This document shows, piece by piece, positions 1 to 7,251 of a DNA stretch of 64,000 nucleotides. Positions within the stretch are counted from its first letter, which is position 1. The number at the start of each line of letters is the position of its first letter. The translations under genes were made by a program, and so were the position numbers. The DNA is from CAWBQO01 sp963790965 (lineage in GTDB: Bacteria > Bacteroidota > Rhodothermia > Rhodothermales > DASSAV01): contig CAWBQO010000003.1 in the NCBI GenBank assembly GCA_963790965.1, positions 620,001 through 684,000 on the forward strand. Reading direction: 5' to 3'. The notes beneath the pieces were generated by a model, which searched no databases, was not told the DNA's origin, and worked only from the letters and a program-made list of their open reading frames with translations.

Positions 1-273
1 GAGGGGGCGGTTAGCGAAAAGGTGGCGCAGCAAATGGCTGCCGGCATCCGAGAGCGCCTCGGCACGAGCATCGGCGTTTCTACGACAGGCATCGCAGGCC
101 CCACGGGCGGAACGCCGGAGAAGCCGGTGGGGCTTGTGTGGGTCGGCTATGCAGATGAGAAGGAGGTGAAGGCTTTTCGTTTTCAGCTTGCGGAAGAGCG
201 TTTGCTCAACAAAGAACTTACAAACACGGCGGTTCTCGATCTTATTCGCATACACCTGCTTGGCCGCGGCTGA
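1..273 (+). CDS. cinA: CinA C-terminal domain (nicotinamide-nucleotide amidase), 5'-truncated
   Basis: The reading frame is open from the first base of the window, so this is the last 90 residues of a longer protein. The stretch GIAGPTGGTPEKPVG followed by LVWVG is the signature of the CinA C-terminal domain, which deamidates nicotinamide mononucleotide and so recycles pyridine nucleotide by-products. An internal ATG at 34 falls inside the conserved fold and is not a likely start. The gene ends about 195 bp before recA on the same strand. A cinA-recA neighbourhood is common in bacteria. The N-terminal (MoaB/MogA-like) domain, if present, lies outside the window. Confidence 0.9.
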   Translation, partial: EGAVSEKVAQQMAAGIRERLGTSIGVSTTGIAGPTGGTPEKPVGLVWVGYADEKEVKAFRFQLAEERLLNKELTNTAVLDLIRIHLLGRG

Positions 274-467
274 GTGTCCCCCTCCGGCACCCCAGCTTTC
301 ATCCTGATATGACCTAAGTCAACAGCGTCTTAGCTAACCCATTCAATTCCAAGCGGATCGAGCAAAGCGCTATGACACGAGGGTGACACTCGGCCGCCTT
401 AGCTTTCCACTTTCCCGAACAGTCGGCCGGAGAGGCCGACCTTAGACACACACTTGAAATCAATCTA

Positions 468-1514
468 ATGGCAGACAACACTACGGCGAAGGCGAAAGCG
501 CTCGATCTGGCTGTGAAGCAGATCGAGAAACAGTACGGCAAAGGCTCCATCATGCGTCTTGGCGACACGCCTCCGGTGGCGATCGATTCCATCCCGACGG
601 GATCACTCGCACTCGACAGCGCGCTCGGCATCGGCGGGGTTCCGCGTGGACGTGTAATCGAGATTTACGGGCCGGAGTCGTCTGGCAAGACGACCCTTGC
701 CACGCACATCATCGGAGAGGCGCAGCAGCTCGGCGGTACGTGCGCCTTCATCGACGCGGAGCACGCCTTTGACGCCATTTACGCCGGCAAGCTGGGCGTC
801 AACATAGAAACGCTCATGATTTCGCAGCCGGACACGGGCGAGCAGGCGCTCAACATTTGCGACATGCTCGTCCGCAGTGGCGCCCTCGACGTGATCGTGA
901 TCGACTCCGTGGCTGCGCTCGTGCCGCAGGCCGAGATCGAGGGCGACATGGGCGACAGCCACGTGGGACTTCAGGCGCGGCTCATGAGCCAGGCGCTCCG
1001 TAAACTTACCGGCACGATCAGCCGCACGAAGACGGTTTTGATCTTTATCAATCAGATTCGCGAGAAGATTGGCGTCATGTTCGGCAGCCCGGAAACGACC
1101 TCCGGTGGGCGCGCGCTGAAGTTCTACGCATCGGTGCGCATGGACATTCGCCGCATCGGCGCGGTGAAGGACGGGACCGACGTCGTGGGCAACCGCACGC
1201 GCGTGAAGGTGGTGAAGAACAAAGTCGCCCCCCCGTTTCGCGAGGCGGAGTTCGACATCATCTATAACGAAGGCATTTCGGCGCTCGGTGAGCTTGTTGA
1301 CCTGGCGGTGGATCAGGACGTCATTCAGAAGAGCGGATCGTGGTATGCCTACGGCGATGTGAAGATCGGGCAGGGTCGTGAGGCGGCGAAGTCGTTCTTG
1401 CGAGAGAATGTGGAAAAGCGCGCCGAGGTGAAGGCGATCGTCAAGGAGAACCTCGGCATGACCTCGAAGGTGCCGTCCGGTGATGCGGAGGCAGTCGTCA
1501 GCGAGGAAGAGTAG
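468..1514 (+). CDS. recA: Recombinase RecA
   Basis: This 348-residue protein has the standard RecA length. It carries the Walker A motif GPESSGKTT at residues 68-76 and the Walker B aspartate at about residue 146 in VIVIDS. The DNA-binding loop regions and the acidic C-terminal tail (VVSEEE) are present. RecA forms ATP-dependent filaments on single-stranded DNA, drives strand exchange and triggers LexA self-cleavage. The start is the ATG that gives the usual short N-terminal helix before ALDLAVKQIEKQYGKGSIM. No clear LexA box was recognised in the roughly 190 bp upstream, and no recX follows. Confidence 0.98.
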   Translation: MADNTTAKAKALDLAVKQIEKQYGKGSIMRLGDTPPVAIDSIPTGSLALDSALGIGGVPRGRVIEIYGPESSGKTTLATHIIGEAQQLGGTCAFIDAEHAFDAIYAGKLGVNIETLMISQPDTGEQALNICDMLVRSGALDVIVIDSVAALVPQAEIEGDMGDSHVGLQARLMSQALRKLTGTISRTKTVLIFINQIREKIGVMFGSPETTSGGRALKFYASVRMDIRRIGAVKDGTDVVGNRTRVKVVKNKVAPPFREAEFDIIYNEGISALGELVDLAVDQDVIQKSGSWYAYGDVKIGQGREAAKSFLRENVEKRAEVKAIVKENLGMTSKVPSGDAEAVVSEEE

Positions 1515-1576
1515 AGAAAGCACCTCCTTGCGCGGCGGGGATGTGGCGGGCGAAAGGAAGGCAACAAGTGGGGATT

Positions 1577-2395
1577 ATGGGGAAAGCAGATGGCAGTTTG
1601 CCGTTGCCGTTTCTGGACAGGCCATGGAAAGGAGAGGCCCGCCGGAGCGCGGAGGCGTTGTGGGCGTGGCATCTTGCGCTGGCGGAGGGCGTGAGCGGCG
1701 CACGCGAAGCCGGTTGGATGGAGCGCGCCGAGGCGCGCGTGCAATCTCGCCAGACGGTCCCCGGCTTGCCAGACGCGGTTTGCCACGACGCCTACGAAGC
1801 GGTGGCGCGGCACAACTTGCCCGTTGATCTGCTTGCGGAGCAGCTGCGCGGCGCGCAGCGAATGGCAGGTCCGCTGACGTTTGCATCCAGTGCCGATCTG
1901 GTAGCGTTCTCGTCTGAATGGGCTGCGCCGCACGGACGGTTGTTGGCCGGGCTTGCCGCAGCGACGTACTCGTGGCAGTTGTCCGCTATCGACTCGCTGT
2001 CGCTCGGATTTCTGCTCATCAGCCGTCTGGTGAACCTACAGGAGGACCTGAAGAAAGAGCGGGTATTCATCCCGCTGTCGGATCTGGAGGCGGCCGGGGT
2101 GAACGTGGAGACGCTGGCGCGAGGCCCTGCCAATGCGGCGGTCAAGCGGCTTATCTGGAAGCAGGTGATCCGCGCGCGCGACTCGCTGGCTTCCGGGCTG
2201 TCTTTAACCGCCGACGTTGCGCCGCCGGTGGGACGAGCCATTCGGTATTACTGGTTCGGCGGACTGGAAGTGCTGCACGAGATCGAGCGCCGCGGCTTCG
2301 ACCTCTGGAGCCGGCCGCTGTCGATTTCTGCCTTTCAGCGGATGCAGGTTACGATACAGGCGCGCTTCTCCCGCGCGACAGGCAAAGCGCATTGA
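1577..2395 (+). CDS. Divergent squalene/phytoene synthase-family protein
   Basis: About 272 residues; an in-frame ATG at 1541 would add 12. The middle of the protein aligns by eye with trans-isoprenyl head-to-head synthases. LVNLQEDLKKERVFIPLSDL sits where functional enzymes have the second aspartate-rich motif (RDVxEDxxxGRxYLP), followed by the usual helix-rich C-terminus. The first D of that motif is replaced by N, and no first DxxxD motif is visible near the N-terminus, which is also short. Known family members condense two prenyl diphosphates to presqualene, squalene or phytoene. Whether this one is active is uncertain. The carotenoid genes at 49.5-51.9 kb would need a phytoene synthase, but this protein is a weak candidate. 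It follows recA closely on the same strand. Confidence 0.6.
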   Translation: MGKADGSLPLPFLDRPWKGEARRSAEALWAWHLALAEGVSGAREAGWMERAEARVQSRQTVPGLPDAVCHDAYEAVARHNLPVDLLAEQLRGAQRMAGPLTFASSADLVAFSSEWAAPHGRLLAGLAAATYSWQLSAIDSLSLGFLLISRLVNLQEDLKKERVFIPLSDLEAAGVNVETLARGPANAAVKRLIWKQVIRARDSLASGLSLTADVAPPVGRAIRYYWFGGLEVLHEIERRGFDLWSRPLSISAFQRMQVTIQARFSRATGKAH

Positions 2396-2539
2396 TCTCA
2401 CGACGAAGCCATTATTTCGACGCCGGGCGGGACATGTGGTGCCGGTGAGGTGTAGAAGCATCCTGTTCGGCAGCAGCATTCTGCGAAGGTCCAACAAGGC
2501 GCGACTGGCGAGTTCATAACCGACATTCGTTTTCTTCTC

Positions 2540-2563
2540 GGAGGCTGTTGAAATAAGGTGAAT
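2540..2563 (+). repeat. Intergenic repeat module (GAGGCTGTTGAAATAAG type)
   Basis: The motif GAGGCTGTTGAAATAAG occurs here. A close match lies downstream of pnp (39479), and reverse-complement relatives end both tandem units (4982-5010 and 5201-5229). It lies in the 533-bp gene-free stretch 2396-2928, which holds four repeat modules and no convincing ORF. Confidence 0.55.
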
Positions 2564-2620
2564 CTTTATCACGCATCAAAGGTCGTGTGAATGGTATCTC
2601 CAGCGCCTTAGAGCAAGGCT

Positions 2621-2650
2621 GAGATGCTTCGCTTCGCCGGCATGACACGG
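2621..2650 (+). repeat. Short dispersed repeat (GAGATGCTTCGCTTCG type)
   Basis: The sequence GAGATGCTTCGCTTCGCCGG followed by CATGACACGG belongs to a widespread class of short intergenic repeats of the form GAGATGCTTCGC...GGCATGACA. It is non-coding and only one clear copy is seen in this window. The class assignment is from memory of bacterial intergenic sequences. Confidence 0.45.
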
Positions 2651-2710
2651 GCGGGACGTTCTGCTTTCCTTGTGCTCCGTCGCTTTTTAGCGTCCTCCAA
2701 TACCCCCACG

Positions 2711-2737
2711 TGTCATCCTGAACGCAGTGAAGGATCT
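2711..2737 (+). repeat. Short dispersed repeat (TCATCCTGAACG type)
   Basis: TCATCCTGAACGCAGTGAAG followed by GATCT recurs at 4797 and 5016 with one base change. Conceptual translation gives the familiar spurious CHPERSEGS peptide, so ORFs that contain it should not be taken as genes. Confidence 0.7.
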
Positions 2738-2755
2738 ACCCTTTCCATCTGCTAA

Positions 2756-2851
2756 GAGGCCGTCGAAATGGTAGAACGCGCCGTATGTAGCTGACGATAT
2801 GGACCAAAGTACCGACGCAACCTCCCCTGGAGGGGGATTAAAGGGGGTGTT
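2756..2851 (-). repeat. Inverted copy of the 97-bp intergenic element
   Basis: The last 65 bases (2787-2851) are nearly identical to the reverse complement of 4914-4978 and 5133-5197. The preceding 31 bases align without gaps to the same element at lower identity (about 18 of 31 by eye). The core contains a palindrome of C-runs and G-runs (CCTCCCCTGGAGGGGG). It lies just upstream of purM and is inverted relative to the copies downstream of plsY. Confidence 0.75.
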
Positions 2852-2928
2852 AAGCGACAATCTATGTGCGCTTAAAGACCAAGAAATAATAGACGCATTC
2901 AATCAATAGTGAATTAACGGCCTCTACA

Positions 2929-3939
2929 ATGACTACCTATAAGGACGCGGGAGTTGACATCAAGGCGGGGGAGGAGACCGTACAACGCATCAAGGGCCTG
3001 GCTCGGAGCACGTTCACGTCGGGGGTTTTGCAGGACATCGGGGCCTTTGGTGGGTTCTTTCGTCCGGACTTCACGGGATACGAGGACCCCGTGCTGGTCT
3101 CGTCGGTGGACGGTGTCGGGACCAAGCTCAAGGTCGCCTTCCGGTGCAAGAGGCATGGGACCGTCGGGCAGGACCTCGTCAACCACTGCGTGAACGACAT
3201 TGCGGTTTGCGGGGCGGTGCCGCTCTTTTTCATGGACTACTTTGCCACCGGCCGGCTCATTCCAAAGGTGGCCGAACAGGTCGTGCGAGGCTTTGCGACG
3301 GCTTGCCGGGAGAACGGCTGTGCTCTTATTGGAGGAGAGACGGCCGAGATGCCGGACCTCTACCGGGAAGGCGAGTACGACCTGTCGGGCACTATCGTCG
3401 GCGTGGTCGAGAAGAGCAAGATCCTCGGGGCGGCCCGGGTCAAGCACGGTGACGTCCTCATCGGACTTCCCTCCACGGGGCTGCACACGAACGGGTATTC
3501 TCTGGCCCGGAAGGTGCTTTTCCGGCACTATCACCCCGAGGACAAGCCGGACGGTTTAAAGGGCGTCTCCCTCGGCGATGCGCTGCTGCAGGTGCATCGT
3601 TCGTATTTATCGGCCATTCGGCTGCTTGCGGAGCAGGATCTGGCCCATGCCTTCGTTCACGTGACCGGCGGCGGCATACCCGGCAATACCAAACGGGTTG
3701 TGCCGGAGGGGCTTTCCTTCGAGATCGATTACAATGCCTGGGAACGGCCCCCGGTGTTCACGCTCATCCAGGAACTGGGCGCGGTGCCCGAGGAGGATAT
3801 GCGCCGCACGTTCAACCTCGGCATCGGCCTGATTGCAGTAGTGCCACCGGATCATGTGGGATTGTCCTTACGTTTGCTCCGAGAGGCAGGCGAACTGCCC
3901 GTCACCCTTGGGAAAGTCGTACCGGAAGGAGACGCATAG
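2929..3939 (+). CDS. purM: Phosphoribosylformylglycinamidine cyclo-ligase (AIR synthetase)
   Basis: The 336-residue protein matches PurM over its whole length. The N-terminal TTYKDAGVDI, the VSSVDGVGTKLKVAF segment, the HCVNDIAVCGA stretch and the GGETAEMPDLY motif are family hallmarks of ATP and substrate binding. It closes the imidazole ring of FGAM in an ATP-dependent step to give AIR, the fifth step of purine synthesis. The ATG start gives the canonical N-terminus. The gene stands alone between repeat-rich spacers. purC, a later step of the pathway, is far away at 58.3 kb, so purine genes are scattered here. Confidence 0.97.
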   Translation: MTTYKDAGVDIKAGEETVQRIKGLARSTFTSGVLQDIGAFGGFFRPDFTGYEDPVLVSSVDGVGTKLKVAFRCKRHGTVGQDLVNHCVNDIAVCGAVPLFFMDYFATGRLIPKVAEQVVRGFATACRENGCALIGGETAEMPDLYREGEYDLSGTIVGVVEKSKILGAARVKHGDVLIGLPSTGLHTNGYSLARKVLFRHYHPEDKPDGLKGVSLGDALLQVHRSYLSAIRLLAEQDLAHAFVHVTGGGIPGNTKRVVPEGLSFEIDYNAWERPPVFTLIQELGAVPEEDMRRTFNLGIGLIAVVPPDHVGLSLRLLREAGELPVTLGKVVPEGDA

Positions 3940-4049
3940 CGCTTAAACGGCAGATTTGGAGCTATGCGAAACAACTTGTTCGGTTGCTGTAGTTAATACG
4001 AGAGCGCACGCGCCCCCGCTGTCGATCACGTAGTCTTCCGACCACCGCT

Positions 4050-4739
4050 ATGTTGTCAATTCTTGTTATTGTCATCCTGAGCTACCTCGTCGGCGCTATT
4101 CCGGCCAGCATCTGGATCGGCCGACTTTTCTATGGCATCGATGTTCGGCGGCACGGAAGCGGCAACGCCGGAGCGACGAACGCCTTTCGCGTGCTTGGTT
4201 GGAAGGCGGGACTCTTGTCTACCGCTGTGGATCTTGGAAAAGGGCTTTTGGCGGCCGGCGTGATCGCGGGTATCCGCCTCGATACCTTACCGCACGGCCC
4301 AGCCTACTGGCACGTTGAAACAATGGTGCGGCTCATCGCCGGGATCGCGGCGGTCGTTGGGCACATGTATCCGATCTATGCAGGATTCAAAGGCGGAAAG
4401 GGCGTGAACACGTCGGCGGGCGTGCTCTTCGCGCTCACGCCCATAACGATGTTCATCACGTTGGGCGTGTTCTTTGTCGTGCTACTGACCTCGCGGTACG
4501 TGTCGCTCGCCTCGCTGATGGCGGCCATTGCGTTTCCCTCGGCGGTGGCCATTCGTCGGTACGTTTTCGGCATCGAAGCGCTGGATCCGAGCATTCTTGT
4601 TCTGAGCATCATCATGGCCGTCGGTATCATTGTGGCGCACCGCGCCAATATCCGGCGACTATTGCATGGACAAGAGAGTCGCATCCGAACCTTTAAACCC
4701 GGCGGCGGAATGCGCGCACGCGGAGAACTTAAAGCGTGA
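4050..4739 (+). CDS. plsY: Acyl-phosphate:glycerol-3-phosphate acyltransferase PlsY
   Basis: This 229-residue integral membrane protein has the three PlsY motifs: GSGNAGATNAFR near residue 36, GHMYPIYAGFKGGKGVNTSAG near residue 107, and HRANIRRLLHGQESR near the C-terminus. It transfers an acyl group from acyl phosphate to glycerol-3-phosphate in the inner membrane, the first step of phospholipid synthesis. It is about 20-30 residues longer than many homologues because of a basic C-terminal tail. gpsA, which makes the glycerol-3-phosphate substrate, follows about 660 bp downstream on the same strand. Confidence 0.96.
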   Translation: MLSILVIVILSYLVGAIPASIWIGRLFYGIDVRRHGSGNAGATNAFRVLGWKAGLLSTAVDLGKGLLAAGVIAGIRLDTLPHGPAYWHVETMVRLIAGIAAVVGHMYPIYAGFKGGKGVNTSAGVLFALTPITMFITLGVFFVVLLTSRYVSLASLMAAIAFPSAVAIRRYVFGIEALDPSILVLSIIMAVGIIVAHRANIRRLLHGQESRIRTFKPGGGMRARGELKA

Positions 4740-4793
4740 CGTTCGGCTTTTTTTGTCTTCCTTCGTCCTTTTTCGCCTCCTCCGGCATTCCTA

Positions 4794-5229
4794 CTTGTCA
4801 TCCTGAACGAAGTGAAGGATCTGTTTTGCCTGAAACAAAGCGGCAGTCGATTTACGGCGGATGGAATACATTGTAGATCTACGGCGCGGTGTAGGTGGCT
4901 CTAATGCCGCACAACACCCCCTTTAATCCCCCTCGAGGGGGAGGTTGCGTCGGTACTTTGGTCCATATCGTCAGCTACGTAAAGGGTGTTCGCTTATTCC
5001 AGCAGCCTCCGGCTTGTCATCCTGAACGAAGTGAAGGATCTGTTTTCCCTGAAGCAAAGCGGCAGTCGATTTACGGCGGATGGAATACATTGTAGATCTA
5101 TGGCGCGGTGTAGGTGGCTCTAATGCCGCACAACACCCCCTTTAATCCCCCTCGAGGGGGAGGTTGCGTCGGTACTTTGGTCCATATCGTCAGCTACGTA
5201 AAGGGTGTTCGCTTATTCCAGCAGCCTCC
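4794..5229 (+). repeat. Tandem duplication, two 219-bp units of a composite intergenic element
   Basis: Unit 1 (about 4794-5010) and unit 2 (about 5013-5229) are offset by exactly 219 bases wherever compared and differ at only a few positions. Each unit has the TCATCCTGAACG module, a spacer, a 65-base module with the perfect palindrome TCCCCCTCGAGGGGGA, and a terminal CAGCAGCCTCC module. An ORF at 4895-5095 is only a translation of these repeats. The rest of the 661-bp gap 4740-5400 contains no gene that I can support. Confidence 0.85.
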
Positions 5230-5400
5230 TGAGAATCAACGACATCTGACCTTGTCCCTTTTTATTCGCCACCGATAAGTCGTGGAGGCCCTTTGTGGCT
5301 GTCACTCAGTGGCCGAAGGCACTCAGTCGGGTCCAGCAAAAGAATAGAATAGGCCGGTTCGGGGCGGTCCCTGAGCGCGCAGAGCATTTGAGCAGAGCAT

Positions 5401-6429
5401 TTGAATCGTACAGTCACCATTTTTGGAGCAGGCAGCTGGGGCACGGCGCTCGCCATCAGCCTCGCTGAAGCTGGACACACGGTATACCTGTGGGCGCGCC
5501 GAGCGGAGGCGGCCGAGGCGATGGCGAGGGACCGGCACAACCCGACCTATTTGCCCGACGCCATAATTCCGCAGAGCGTCGTGATCACGTCCGACCTGAG
5601 CGAGGCGGTAAACGGCTCTACGATCTGGGTTCTGGCGACTCCCTCGCAGACCGTGCGTGCGCTTGCCGCCTCGCTTCGGCCCTTTGCTCATGCGGATCTT
5701 ATCCTGGTCTCGGTTGCTAAAGGAATCGAAAACGGTTCGCTCTTGACGCCGACCCAGGTGCTCGCGGAGGTCCTTCCCGTCCTGCCGAGCGAGCGCATTG
5801 GCGTGCTTTACGGGCCAAGCCACGCCGAAGAAGTGGCAGTTGGTAAACCCACGACGCTCGTTTCGGCCGCCAACGATGAAGCCGTCGGGCAAGAGATTCA
5901 AGAGACGTTCATGACGCCCAAGCTTCGCGTCTACCTGAACCAGGACGTCATCGGCGTTGAGATCAGCGGGGCCGTCAAGAATGTGCTTGCCATTGCAGCG
6001 GGAATTGCCGACGGCGTGGGATTCGGCGACAACGCGAAAGCGGCGCTCATTACGCGAGGCATGGCTGAGATTCAGCGGCTCGGCCTCGCCATGGGTGCTG
6101 AAGCGGCTACCTTTGCGGGACTTGCCGGGATCGGCGACCTCGTGGTGACGTGCATGAGTCGGCACAGCCGCAACCGCTATCTGGGCGAACAGGTCGGGAT
6201 GGGCAAGTCCCTGCAGACGGTCGAGTCTGACATGACCATGGTGGCCGAGGGCGTGCGGACGACGCAGTCCGTCCATGAACTCACCCGGCGCTACGGCATT
6301 GAAATGCCGATCAGCGAGGCGGTTTATGCCATTTTGTTTGAGGACAAGTCGCCGCACGACGCCGTGGCGGAGTTGATGACTCGTTCCGCTAAACGAGAGG
6401 ACTGGCTGCCGGACTTTTTGCGTGCGTAA
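5401..6429 (+). CDS. gpsA: NAD(P)-dependent glycerol-3-phosphate dehydrogenase
   Basis: The 342-residue protein begins with the Rossmann motif IFGAGSWGTALA (G9-x-G11-x-x-G14). It contains the catalytic lysine region SGAVKNVLAIAAGIADG and the GDLVVTC and SRN segments of GpsA. It reduces dihydroxyacetone phosphate to sn-glycerol-3-phosphate for phospholipid synthesis, feeding PlsY upstream. The start is a TTG at 5401: an in-frame stop lies only ten bases earlier and no ATG fits the N-terminus. The 12-base string AGAGCATTTGAG is nearly repeated just before the start, and no strong ribosome-binding site is visible. Confidence 0.96.
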   Translation: MNRTVTIFGAGSWGTALAISLAEAGHTVYLWARRAEAAEAMARDRHNPTYLPDAIIPQSVVITSDLSEAVNGSTIWVLATPSQTVRALAASLRPFAHADLILVSVAKGIENGSLLTPTQVLAEVLPVLPSERIGVLYGPSHAEEVAVGKPTTLVSAANDEAVGQEIQETFMTPKLRVYLNQDVIGVEISGAVKNVLAIAAGIADGVGFGDNAKAALITRGMAEIQRLGLAMGAEAATFAGLAGIGDLVVTCMSRHSRNRYLGEQVGMGKSLQTVESDMTMVAEGVRTTQSVHELTRRYGIEMPISEAVYAILFEDKSPHDAVAELMTRSAKREDWLPDFLRA

Positions 6430-6483
6430 GCGCGTTACTCAGGAACCGTAGAGCTTAAGTTTACGCCGCAAGGTGCCCTGTAT

Positions 6484-7140
6484 ATGACGCTTCCGGAAGT
6501 TACCCGACTCGCGCAGCTCGGCGAAGGGCATACCATCGAGTTCAAGCGCAAGGTGCCGAGGCCCGAGCGGATCGCCAAAGAAATCATCGCTTTTGCCAAC
6601 ACGGACGGCGGCAATTTGCTGCTGGGCGTGGACGACGACGGCACGGTGGTCGGGCTGCGGGACGCGGAGGAAGAATCGTTCGCGTTGCTCGGTGCCATGG
6701 CCGCGCACTGCGACCCGCCGGTGCCGTTCGCAACGGAGCGGGTAGCTGTCACGAAGAAGCGTGATGTCATCGTCGTGCAGGTGCCTGCAAGCGAGCGCCG
6801 GCCGCATTTCCTGGTCGACCCGGAGAACGCCGGAACGCCGACGGCCTACGTCCGGATCGACGACATGAGCGTGGAGGCGAGTCGGGAGGCGGTGCGGATC
6901 ATGAAAGCTGCTCGGGAACCGGCCGACACCCTGTTTCAGTTTGGCGAGAAAGAGCAGCTTCTCATGCGCTATCTCGAAGCTTACGGGCGCATCACGGTAG
7001 AGCAGTTTGCCGGGCTGGCGGGTGTGCCGACGCGCAGCGCCTCGCAGACGCTGGTGTTGCTTGCTCGCGCCGAGGTGCTGCGGCTGCACGCAGACCCGAA
7101 GCAGGATTATTTCACCCTTTCCTATCCGCTTCAGGGCTGA
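6484..7140 (+). CDS. AlbA_2 (Schlafen-like) domain protein with C-terminal winged-helix region
   Basis: The 218-residue protein starts with a typical AlbA_2 (formerly AAA_4) domain: E-x-x-x-IEFKRK near residue 19, then IIAFANTDGGNLLLGVDDDG and VGLRD. A segment YVRIDDMSVEAS follows. The last 70 residues (about 155-218) look like a winged helix: ITVEQFAGLAGVPTRSASQT. Proteins of this type are often annotated as ATP-binding or putative transcriptional regulators, and the biochemical role is generally unknown. It lies 54 bp after gpsA and about 110 bp before the topoisomerase gene, all on one strand, so co-transcription is possible. Confidence 0.75.
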   Translation: MTLPEVTRLAQLGEGHTIEFKRKVPRPERIAKEIIAFANTDGGNLLLGVDDDGTVVGLRDAEEESFALLGAMAAHCDPPVPFATERVAVTKKRDVIVVQVPASERRPHFLVDPENAGTPTAYVRIDDMSVEASREAVRIMKAAREPADTLFQFGEKEQLLMRYLEAYGRITVEQFAGLAGVPTRSASQTLVLLARAEVLRLHADPKQDYFTLSYPLQG

Positions 7141-7251
7141 ATTGGCCGGTAAGAAGTGACGCCCGCGCCGCCTATGAATGCGGGTTGTCACCCGTGCTTC
7201 GTACCTTGTGAGGCTTATTCGTTCAGGCGCTCTTTTCCGAATCGCACGTAC

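Noticed and set aside
274..467. Possible SOS (LexA) box upstream of recA
   Set aside because: No convincing palindrome matching a known LexA operator could be seen; a profile specific to this phylum would be needed.
4895..5095. Small ORF of 66 codons
   Set aside because: It is a conceptual translation of the repeat modules (TPFNPPRGG and CHPERSEGS peptides), with no family relation to real proteins.
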